Source: CAZZNQ01 sp964655775 (GTDB lineage: Bacteria; Planctomycetota; Brocadiia; SM23-32). Taken from it: a DNA stretch of 64,000 nucleotides. The stretch spans positions 1 through 64,000 of the forward strand of contig CAZZNQ010000010.1 of the NCBI GenBank assembly GCA_964655775.1, given 5' to 3'. Of the stretch, positions 10,139-16,604 are shown one piece after another (the stretch's first letter is position 1; each line of letters starts with the position of its first letter). The position numbers and the translations under genes are program-made. Below the pieces are notes generated by a model. The model saw only the letters and a list, made by a program, of their open reading frames with translations, did no database searches and was not told where the DNA came from.

Positions 10139-11546
10139 CACTCTTGTCCAAGACAACCTTAGACAGAAGGCCTCCGGTCTTGGGAGAATGCCATGATCTC
10201 ACGTGACAAGGCGCGGCGCTCGAACGCCGCCACTTCCCTCAACCGGAGGCGATACGATGATACGAGTCGGAAGCATGTTTTCGCAAGTCCTGCAGTTGAT
10301 CGACCGCGACCGCTTCGCTCGGGCTGTCCGGAGGCATCAGGCGGAATACGGTGCGAAGGGCTTTCGCTGCTGGGACCAGTTCGTGGCCATGTTGTTCTGC
10401 CACATGGCGGGCGCGAACTCGTTGCGCGAAATCTGCGGGGGGCTGGCCACGGCGCTGGGCAAGCTGACGCACCTGGGGCTGAAGGGTGCGCCGAAGCGCT
10501 CGACGCTCTCCTACGCGAACAACCATCGCCCATGGCAACTGTTCGAGACGGTCTTCTTCGACTTGCTGCTGAAGTGCCAGGATATGGCCGCCTTCCAGGG
10601 ACGGCGATTCCGCTTCAAGAACCCCCTCCGGTCGCTGGATTCGACGACCATCGACCTGTGCGCCGAGGTCTTCGACTGGGCCAGGTTCCGGCGCACGAAG
10701 GGCGCGGTGAAGCTCCACCTGCAGCTCGACCACCAGGGCTGCCTGCCGTGCTGGGCGCTGGTGACCGACGGCAAGAGCCACGACGTGAAGGTCGCTCAGA
10801 GTCTCTCCTTTGCCCCTGGGACGATTGTGGCCGTGGACCGAGGATATGTGGACTACGGCCTCTTCGCACGGTGGACGAAGGAGGGCACCTTCTTCGTGAC
10901 GCGGAAGAAAGGCAACATGGCCTGCCGGGCCGTCGAGTCGAGGCTCTTCCCGAGGGGTGGAGACGTGCTGTGGGACGAGACGGTCGTCTTGACGGGCAAC
11001 GCCTCTCAGGAGAGGGGCCCTCACGCCTTGCGCGTTCTCGGCGTCTGGGACTCGCAGAAGCGGCGCGTCGTGGAGTTCGTCACGAACATCTTTCATCTGG
11101 CCGCGAGCACCGTGGCCGCGATCTACAGGGAACGCTGGCAGATCGAGCTTCTCTTCAAGGCACTCAAGCAGAACCTGAAGGTCAAGACCTTCGTCGGGAC
11201 GACCGAAAATGCGGTCAAGACGCAGATTTGGACAGCACTGATCGCGATGCTGCTGCTGAAGTACATGCAGATAAGATCGAAGCGCGACTGGTCGCTCTCG
11301 AACCTGGCCGCGCTGCTGCGGCTGAACCTGCTGACGTACCGCGATTTGTGGGTGTGGCTGGAATTCCCCTTCGAAACGCCGGTGGAGGAGCCACCGCCGA
11401 AACAGCTGTCGCTGTTTCCGATGTGATTTGGACAGCAAGAGGGGGAGACCTCGATTCTGCGGCCGCACAAACCCGTCCGAAACACGCCTTTGAGGCCCCG
11501 AAAGGAGGGGCAATTCAGGAAATCGGGATTATCTTGGACAGCAGTG
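10139..11546 (+). mobile_element. IS4-family insertion sequence, 1408 bp
   Basis: Complete insertion sequence bounded by imperfect terminal inverted repeats. The left end starts CACTCTTGTCCAAGA and the complement of the right end starts CACTGCTGTCCAAGA (13 of 15 match). Both are flanked by the 9-bp duplication CGTCAAGCT. It holds one transposase gene on the plus strand, about 120 bases in from the left end and 120 from the right. It sits within the recognition-domain part of the fusion restriction gene. Intact ends, duplication and transposase indicate a recent, possibly still mobile, insertion. Confidence 0.9.
10257..11426 (+). CDS. IS4-family DDE transposase
   Basis: Cut-and-paste transposase of 389 residues that acts on the ends of the surrounding IS. 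An N-terminal DUF4372-like helical region (about residues 1-75, 'FARAVRRHQAEYGAKGF') leads into the RNase H-fold core. Candidate catalytic residues are Asp in LRSLDSTTIDL (about 125), Asp in VAVDRGYVDYGLF (about 193) and Glu in the IS4 signature YRERWQIELLFKALK (about 295). Start ATG 10257 is chosen over an earlier in-frame codon because CCGGAGGCG lies just before it. The reading frame is complete, so activity is plausible. Confidence 0.92.
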   Translation: MIRVGSMFSQVLQLIDRDRFARAVRRHQAEYGAKGFRCWDQFVAMLFCHMAGANSLREICGGLATALGKLTHLGLKGAPKRSTLSYANNHRPWQLFETVFFDLLLKCQDMAAFQGRRFRFKNPLRSLDSTTIDLCAEVFDWARFRRTKGAVKLHLQLDHQGCLPCWALVTDGKSHDVKVAQSLSFAPGTIVAVDRGYVDYGLFARWTKEGTFFVTRKKGNMACRAVESRLFPRGGDVLWDETVVLTGNASQERGPHALRVLGVWDSQKRRVVEFVTNIFHLAASTVAAIYRERWQIELLFKALKQNLKVKTFVGTTENAVKTQIWTALIAMLLLKYMQIRSKRDWSLSNLAALLRLNLLTYRDLWVWLEFPFETPVEEPPPKQLSLFPM

Positions 11547-11555
11547 CGTCAAGCT
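11547..11555. repeat. IS target-site duplication, right copy
   Basis: CGTCAAGCT directly right of the IS. Joining 10138 to 11556 restores the reading frame of the restriction gene (codons K-L-L-F-R-T-K). Confidence 0.88.
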
Positions 11556-11842
11556 ACTGTTCCGCACGAAGGCTTTCCGACGCCAGATCAACAGCATGAT
11601 TAGCGGGGCGAGCGGCCGGAAGCGCGTGCAACCGTCCGACCTGGAAGAAATCAAAGTGCCCCTTCCGCCTTTGCCTGTCCAGCGCGCTATTGTGCGCCCT
11701 TGGCAGGATGCCCAAGCGGAAGTCATTGCCGCCAAGACCAAGCTTGCGAACGTGGGCAAGGAATTGGAGGCGCTGATTCGTGGCACGCGGCCGGTGAAGG
11801 GGCCGAGCGCATGAGCATGAGCAAGAACAGAATGGGGAAGGG

Positions 11843-12034
11843 TTGCCGCCCGAGCAAGAAGGAGGCGCGCGAGACAGCGCGCCTGAGCGCGACCCCGAGA
11901 CGGGGGAGTACGACGTGGGCAGCATCCGCTCAACCGACTGGCACTCTGACCAGATCGTCTACCGCCTCTACGGCCTGAGCGAGGGCGAGACCCGCATCGT
12001 GGAGGGCTTCGAGCCGGCCGTAGCCAGCAGGTGA
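11843..12034 (+). pseudogene. C-terminal scrap of a DNA methyltransferase
   Basis: About 60 residues in a frame that is open further upstream but has no good start (only TTG 11843). The stretch TDWHSDQIVYRLYGLSEGE followed by TRIVEGF matches the C-terminal tail common in N6-adenine methylases (patterns like 'D.LVY.LYGLTEEE..IVEG'). It lies 30 bases after the fusion restriction gene in another frame. It could be the lost tail of the HsdM-like gene at 6310, carried apart by rearrangement, or the end of a third system. It is unlikely to work alone. Confidence 0.5.
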
Positions 12035-12246
12035 GTGCCGGCCGGCGGGCTGATTTCCCTCAAGAGGCAGATTTGAGCCTGCGAATCTGTCTTTGACTCC
12101 CTCCAGCCTTTCTCTTTCGGCAAGCCCCGCCGGTGCGTATGATGTGTGGAGCGCCGTGCGAGGCTACGGAGTGCACCCGGAAGAGCGGTATCCCGGCCGC
12201 CTGCCCCGCCCGTCTTTTCTGCCGGGACCGGATACGGGAGCCGGAA
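12035..12246. other. Gap between the restriction island and the integrative element
   Basis: No gene seen. This and the scrap before it are the likeliest zone for the left junction of the 12-18 kb element. No repeat of the tRNA-Pro 3' end, and no inverted repeat matching the right side, was recognised. Confidence 0.4.
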
Positions 12247-12873
12247 ATGCCGTCAGACTGGTCTGAGCATCCCCCCAGTAAGCGCCTTCTGGCCGCCGGT
12301 GAGCCGCCAGAGCTGAACGACAAGGAGCTGGCGCTCCTGGAAGCCTGCCTTAAGCAGCCTCTTCAGCTATCGCGCATCCAGCGGGAGAAAAGGCAGACCG
12401 GCAGGTCCGAATACCAGGAGGGTCGTAACAGGCTCAGATTGATCCTGGACTACAACAGGAACCTCCGGGCCGCCGACTCGAACAAGAACACTGCTGGCTC
12501 GGGCGGGCCGCAGACCGGCCAGGGGGTCAAGGAACCGCGCCCTGGGCGCGCGGAGTACAACGTCAAGGCGCGCGAGTATCTCAAGGAACACCCGCTCGCT
12601 ACAGCTCGCAATCTGGCCGCCGCCATAGGCTGCGGGCTGGGCACTGTGCCGAAGCTTCCTGCATGGCAGGCCGTGATAGGGGAACGCCGCAAGGGGCGCA
12701 TGCCCAAGTGCGTAACTCTCACCGACAAACTGGGGGCCACTGTCGGCGAAGAAGACGCCGAGCTGCAGCGGCTGTTGAGGGAGCAGGAAACGGACCGCCG
12801 CGAGACGGGTCACGGTTACGAAGACGACGAAGAAGCTCCCCGCCACAGGTTCTCCCCCCGCAAGAAGCCGTGA
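12247..12873 (+). CDS. Hypothetical element-encoded protein, possible HTH
   Basis: A 208-residue protein of unknown function, rich in charged residues, with no signal peptide or membrane span. Start ATG 12247 is favoured by GGGAGCCGG upstream. Residues about 15-60 (LNDKELALLEACLKQPLQLSRIQREK) and about 118-150 (REYLKEHPLATARNLAAAIGCGLGTVPKLPAWQAVI) look helical. The second resembles a winged or plain helix-turn-helix, where 'ATARNLAAAIGCGLGTVPKL' would be the recognition unit. It is the first gene of the integrative element and is followed by a palindrome-rich control region. A DNA-binding accessory or partition role is possible but not shown. Confidence 0.55.
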   Translation: MPSDWSEHPPSKRLLAAGEPPELNDKELALLEACLKQPLQLSRIQREKRQTGRSEYQEGRNRLRLILDYNRNLRAADSNKNTAGSGGPQTGQGVKEPRPGRAEYNVKAREYLKEHPLATARNLAAAIGCGLGTVPKLPAWQAVIGERRKGRMPKCVTLTDKLGATVGEEDAELQRLLREQETDRRETGHGYEDDEEAPRHRFSPRKKP

Positions 12874-12884
12874 TTGCTGCGGCT

Positions 12885-12984
12885 TGTTCATGATCGCCGT
12901 TCACAACTGTTCACGAACGGCGCATCCCTGAACGCCTCATTCCTTCCCGCCGCACAAGCCCTGTCGTTGTTCACGCCGTGAACG
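12885..12984. promoter_or_regulatory. GTTCAC repeat cluster and palindromic operator
   Basis: Repeats of TGTTCAC lie at 12885-12891 (last base T), 12899-12904, 12908-12914 and 12968-12974, the last forming a perfect palindrome GTTCACGCCGTGAAC (12969-12983). The complement, GTGAACA, resembles the type I iterons of satellite phage P4 (GGTGAACAG). The palindrome overlaps the candidate -35 TTGTTC (12967-12972), whose -10 is TATAGG (12991-12996). It may therefore be the operator or origin-proximal binding site controlling the replication genes that follow. Confidence 0.6.
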
Positions 12985-13026
12985 CCTTCCTATAGGTGAG
13001 AGGATCGCATTAGGGAGGCGATACAG

Positions 13027-13254
13027 GTGACCGAGGTCAGACTTATGACACCGGGCGTGCTCGCAGAGCGGCTGGGCATGCCGCTGTCACGGGTGCTCTA
13101 TCTCCTACGGACGCGGCCACACATCCGCCCGGCCGCCCGCGCCGGAATCCTGAGGCTCTACGACGCCGAAGCCCTTCTCCAATTGCAGAGGGAGATCGCA
13201 TGTCAGCAAGGAGCCAAGAGACGTGACGAGACTCGCAGTGAGAGGGGGCTATGA
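13027..13254 (+). CDS. Small helix-turn-helix DNA-binding protein
   Basis: A 75-residue protein with a MerR/excisionase-like HTH at residues 7-50 (MTPGVLAERLGMPLSRVLYLLRTRPHIRP), then a basic C-terminal tail. Start is GTG 13027 with AGGGAGG nine bases upstream. The stop overlaps the ATG of the primase-helicase (ATGA), so the two are translated together. By position just after the GTTCAC palindrome, it is a candidate regulator of that promoter or an accessory replication factor. Both ideas are inference. Confidence 0.65.
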   Translation: MTEVRLMTPGVLAERLGMPLSRVLYLLRTRPHIRPAARAGILRLYDAEALLQLQREIACQQGAKRRDETRSERGL

Positions 13255-15677
13255 GCTCTGGGGTTTCCACGGAGACGAACCTGTCCTCGTTGGACATTGA
13301 GCAAGTGGCAGAGGCCCTCGGGCTCGATGTCCGGCACGTGGGCGGACGCACTGTCTGCAAATGTCCGCTGGCCGAACACGAGCACGACGATCAGCGTCCG
13401 GCCTGCGTGCTCGGAGGGGATGAGCCGGGCGCATGGTACTGCCACAAGTGCGGTCAGGGCGGCGATGCCGTCGGCCTTGTGAAGGCCGCCCTGCGCTTCG
13501 ACGCGGCGGCTGCCTTCGACTGGCTGAGAGACCAACGTTTCCTGGCCGCCGGCTCCAACTGCGCTGACCAGACCGATGCTACTCACGAAGACCCGCTCAA
13601 GGAGCTGGCGCGACGGCGCGGGTGGATGGTCGAAGCGTTGGAGGCCCTCGGAGCCGTTCCGCACCAGCGGAACGGGCGACGGGCCGAGGTGCGTTTTCCC
13701 ATGCGCAGTGCCGACGGCGAGATCACGGGCTGGCGGCTCAGAGGAGCGGATAACCAGCGATTCGGCCAAGGCGAAGACGCCCCGAAGTGCCTGTCGGTCA
13801 AGGGCTCCAAGAACGGCCTCATCTGTCCGTGGCCCCTGCCTGACGCCGACGGGGACCTGGTCCTCGTGCTGGAAGGCGAAGCGGACGCTGCCGCCGCACT
13901 CAGCGCGCTGCCCGGCGTCCCGGTGGTCGCCACGCCCGGCGCGAATCCGGGGAAGGACTGCCTCAAGTACCTCCAGATGCTGTTGCCCGGCCGATCGGTC
14001 GTCCTGGCACCCCACCCGGACGACAGCGGCGCCGAGTGGCGCGACCGCGTGGGCCGCGCGCTCCGGAACGTCCAGTGCGAGGTGCGCTACGTCCCGCCCG
14101 AGGGCGGAGGTCTCCTGAGCTCCGATGCCGACCTCGACGACCGGCTCCGGGCGGGCGCCGACCTCGAGTGCCTGATTGGCGAGGCGCTCCCATGGCAGGA
14201 CCCGAACGCGGAGAGCGAGACCATTGCGGAGAAGCTGCTCGGGCTCGTAGCAACCGTCGAGTTCGTGCACTCCGGGGACGGCTGCGCCTGGGCCGTGATG
14301 CCGGACGGCCGGGCGCTGCGCCTGGACGCACGAGGAAGCCCGTTTGCAGCCTGGCTCCGACACCGCTTCCTTGATGCGCACGGTAGGCCGGCCCGGGCGG
14401 GCGATGTGTCCGATGTGATTGGGGCGCTCATCGGCCGGGCCCGATTCGAAGGCCCGCGCCGCGAAGTCTACACCCGCGTCGCCGAGCACGACGGCAGCAT
14501 ATACGTGGACCTGGGCCGCGAGGACACAAGGGCCGTCGAGGTCACGCCCGACGGCTGGCACGTCGTGGAGCGGCCGCCCGTGCTGTTTGCCACGAGCGAG
14601 GCTCTCGCCCCGCTCCCCGAACCCGCCCAGGATGCAGCGGTAGAGGACCTCGAGGCCCTCGTGGAGCTCCTGGGCCTTCCAGCAGTGGATGCCTTTCTCG
14701 CCACGGCGTGGCTGCTCGGATGCCTCCAGCCCGGGCGGCCGTTCGCCCTGCTGCTCCTGGTAGGCCCGGCTGGCTCCGGCAAGTCCAGCAGGACGCGGCT
14801 GCTCCGGTTCTTGGTGGACCCCGCCGGCGCGGACGGCACCCTTGTCGCATCGCCGCCGCGCGAAGGCCGGGACCTCTTCGCGTCGGCATCCGGGACGCAC
14901 GTGCTGGCCCTCGACAACCTCTCAAGCATGCCCCAATGGCTCAGCGACCTCCTGTCCTCAATCGCCACCGGCAGCGGCCAGGCCACCAGGCGCCTCTACA
15001 CCGACAACGAGCTTGCAGTAATCCAGGTGCGCCAGCCGGTGATCCTCAACGGCATCGACATCGCCGGGCTCGGTGAGGACCTCATGGATAGGGCCATCAT
15101 CCTTCCCTGTCCGCCCGTCGAGGGGGCGCAGACGGAAGCGGAGTTGTGGCACAGGGCCCGCAAGGCCACGCCTCGCATCCTGGGTGCCCTGCTCGGCGCT
15201 GCCGTGGTCGCCTTGAAGAACCGCCCTGGCGTGAATATCCCTCCCGACCGGCGCCCCCGGATGCTCGACTTCGCCACATGGGTCAGGGCCGCTGAGCCGG
15301 CCCTGCGCCGGGTGCCCGCCTGGAGAGACATGGACTTCCTGGAACTGTATGCCGCCAATCGTAGGCAGGCAAGCGACGAGTTGCTCGAAGCCGATCCGGT
15401 CGGAGTAATGCTGCTGGAACTGGCCGGCGAGCGCAGATGGGAAGGCAGCGCCTCTCAGTTGCTGGACACGCTGGAGCAGATGCTCGAAGACGAACGCGGC
15501 TCGGACAAGGCCGCTCAGATCATCAAGGGCAAGCGCTGGCCGTCGGCCCCTCATGTCCTGAGCGCCCGGCTGCGGCGGCTCGTCCCGCAGCTGAAATCGG
15601 CCGGGATCGCGGCGAGCTTCGCCCGAAGCGGCCCTCGCGGAAGGCTCTGGACCCTCGAACCGGAGTGCCCCTTCTGA
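13251..15677 (+). CDS. Primase-helicase with CHC2 zinc finger, Toprim and P-loop ATPase
   Basis: Likely replication protein of the integrative element, 808 residues. A CHC2-type zinc finger lies at about residues 35-75 (CPLAEHEHD ... WYCHKCGQGGDAV). A Toprim domain follows at about 200-290 (LVLVLEGEADAAAAL, then APHPDDSGAEW, acidic metal-binding motifs). A P-loop ATPase has Walker A LLLVGPAGSGKSS (about 500-512) and a Walker-B-like VLALDNLSS (about 552). The motif order matches DnaG-type primase fused to an SF3/D5-like helicase, similar in size to P4 alpha protein. It is coupled to the small HTH gene and followed within 25 bases by an iteron array, the expected binding site of such a protein. 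Confidence 0.82.
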   Translation: MSSGVSTETNLSSLDIEQVAEALGLDVRHVGGRTVCKCPLAEHEHDDQRPACVLGGDEPGAWYCHKCGQGGDAVGLVKAALRFDAAAAFDWLRDQRFLAAGSNCADQTDATHEDPLKELARRRGWMVEALEALGAVPHQRNGRRAEVRFPMRSADGEITGWRLRGADNQRFGQGEDAPKCLSVKGSKNGLICPWPLPDADGDLVLVLEGEADAAAALSALPGVPVVATPGANPGKDCLKYLQMLLPGRSVVLAPHPDDSGAEWRDRVGRALRNVQCEVRYVPPEGGGLLSSDADLDDRLRAGADLECLIGEALPWQDPNAESETIAEKLLGLVATVEFVHSGDGCAWAVMPDGRALRLDARGSPFAAWLRHRFLDAHGRPARAGDVSDVIGALIGRARFEGPRREVYTRVAEHDGSIYVDLGREDTRAVEVTPDGWHVVERPPVLFATSEALAPLPEPAQDAAVEDLEALVELLGLPAVDAFLATAWLLGCLQPGRPFALLLLVGPAGSGKSSRTRLLRFLVDPAGADGTLVASPPREGRDLFASASGTHVLALDNLSSMPQWLSDLLSSIATGSGQATRRLYTDNELAVIQVRQPVILNGIDIAGLGEDLMDRAIILPCPPVEGAQTEAELWHRARKATPRILGALLGAAVVALKNRPGVNIPPDRRPRMLDFATWVRAAEPALRRVPAWRDMDFLELYAANRRQASDELLEADPVGVMLLELAGERRWEGSASQLLDTLEQMLEDERGSDKAAQIIKGKRWPSAPHVLSARLRRLVPQLKSAGIAASFARSGPRGRLWTLEPECPF

Positions 15678-16113
15678 TGGTAACTCCTACTCCCAACAGT
15701 GACGCTCGAGTGACGCTCAGTGACGCTGGAGTGACGCTCCCAGCGTCACTGCGATACGGCCTCTGCGCCGCTCAGAGGGCATTCCGGGCGGTTAGTGACG
15801 CTTGTGACGCTCCAGCGCACACCTCCTACAGACACAGTGACGCTCTTTCCCCATGCCCCCTTTGTGCACCGAACAAGCGCAAGGGAACGAGGAGAGCAGG
15901 TGGCGGGATGTCCGTACAGAGTAGCGAAAACAGCGTCACGAGCGTCACCAGCGTCACTGCCCACGGGTTCATGGGTCCTACCTGGCGCATACCGGCCTCG
16001 ATGGCGGTCGAACCAACCGCACTACTGAACAGAGTTTCTTTTCCTGCCGAACACTTTGCGCAATGCGCCGTGTTGCTGCGAACTGCGCCGTACTATCGCA
16101 AAGGAGGAGGGAC
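15678..16113. repeat. Iteron array of AGTGACGCT, candidate replication origin
   Basis: Direct copies of AGTGACGCT start at 15698, 15709, 15719, 15730, 15794 and 15836, with a GTGACGCT at 15804. Inverted copies (AGCGTCACt) start at 15742, 15932, 15941 and 15950. The first four are 11, 10 and 11 bases apart, one helical turn each, so a protein would bind all on one face. The inverted trio is spaced nine bases apart. The array directly follows the primase-helicase. The open frame from 15677 through this region translates into repeats of the type SVTSVTSVT and is considered non-coding. Confidence 0.75.
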
Positions 16114-16338
16114 TTGGGACCGGACCTGACTGTGCAGGACGTAGCCGAGCTGACGGGCGTGCATGCTGCCACCGTGCGCCGCCTGGCCCGTGCCGGCCGG
16201 CTGCCTGGCGCCTACAAGATCGGTCGCCAGTGGCGCTTCGCACGGGAGGCGATAGAAGACCTGCGCGGCCAGGTCATCCGCTCCACCTACCACGTGGACC
16301 TCGACCTGTTGGGCCTGCTTCGAGAGGAAACGCCGTGA
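16114..16338 (+). CDS. Excisionase-like HTH_17 DNA-binding protein
   Basis: A 74-residue protein with a single winged helix-turn-helix: LTVQDVAELTGVHAATVRRLARAGRLPG followed by AYKIGRQWRFAREAIEDLR, the pattern of the HTH_17 excisionase family. The start is TTG 16114, decided by the very strong AAGGAGGAGG (16101-16110); upstream open sequence overlaps the repeat region. It lies just before the recombinase genes and shares a GTGA overlap with the next frame. Its likely role is directionality factor or regulator for the serine recombinase. Confidence 0.8.
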   Translation: MGPDLTVQDVAELTGVHAATVRRLARAGRLPGAYKIGRQWRFAREAIEDLRGQVIRSTYHVDLDLLGLLREETP

Positions 16339-16604
16339 GATCGCTTGCCCTCGGCCAGCTTGTGCGCGGCGGGACAGAAGGGCCTGAAAAGGCCCTTGAG
16401 TCCCGGCGCACCCCCGGTATCATGCGGAGGAGGGCCGAGGTGCCGAGCGGCGCGCCCGAGTGGGTGACTGCCGAGCTACTGGAAGAGGCCATCGAGGTGT
16501 GGCAGCCCTACTATGACCATGAGCTGACCATGGAAGACGCGCTGGAGATCACCCTGAGCATTGGCCACCTGGCGGACGTCATTCCAGCGGAGGGCGGAAC
16601 ATGA
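16335..16604 (+). CDS. Small conserved protein preceding the recombinase
   Basis: 89 residues from GTG 16335 (overlapping the previous stop), or 60 from ATG 16422; the conserved part is in the second half. EWVTAELLEEAIEVWQPYY then DHELTMEDALEITLSIGHL resembles small proteins I recall beside serine recombinases in uncultured-bacteria elements. Function is unknown; it is acidic and helical, with no membrane segment. The stop overlaps the recombinase ATG (ATGA). Position suggests an accessory protein for recombination or a decoy/immunity factor; neither is shown. Confidence 0.6.
   Translation: MRSLALGQLVRGGTEGPEKALESRRTPGIMRRRAEVPSGAPEWVTAELLEEAIEVWQPYYDHELTMEDALEITLSIGHLADVIPAEGGT

Larger units (their letters stand above)
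7467..11814 (+). pseudogene. Restriction nuclease-methylase-specificity fusion gene, split by an IS element
   Basis: One-chain restriction-modification enzyme, 976 residues when rebuilt (7467-10138 joined to 11556-11814). An HsdR_N-like nuclease domain comes first, with a PD-(D/E)XK core of D85 and E106-x-K108 (IIVECKS). Next is an N6-adenine methylase with motif I DPASGSGG at residue 344 and motif IV NPPF at 471. Last is an HsdS-like target-recognition domain ending in the family pattern LPPLPVQRAIV. Start ATG 7467 follows AGGCAGGGA; upstream open sequence lacks homology. The IS at 10139-11546 cuts the recognition domain after EYVKL. As it stands, the frame ends at 10196 inside the IS, giving a 910-residue product with nuclease and methylase cores but no complete recognition domain. 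Confidence 0.88.

Noticed and set aside
10145..11540. Shorter IS limits at TGTCCA ... TGGACA
   Set aside because: Extending outward to CACT gives longer matching ends and exposes the 9-bp duplication that restores the host frame.
13203..14900. 565-codon open frame opposite the primase-helicase gene
   Set aside because: The plus strand holds zinc finger, Toprim and Walker motifs in order; the minus frame has none.
15698..15958. CRISPR array
   Set aside because: Repeats are 9 bases, in both orientations and without spacers of constant length; no cas gene is present.
15677..16129. Open frame of about 150 codons starting on the stop of the primase-helicase gene
   Set aside because: Its translation follows the iteron repeats (VTSVTSVT), has no homology I recognise and overlaps the strong ribosome site of the next gene; the repeats explain its openness.
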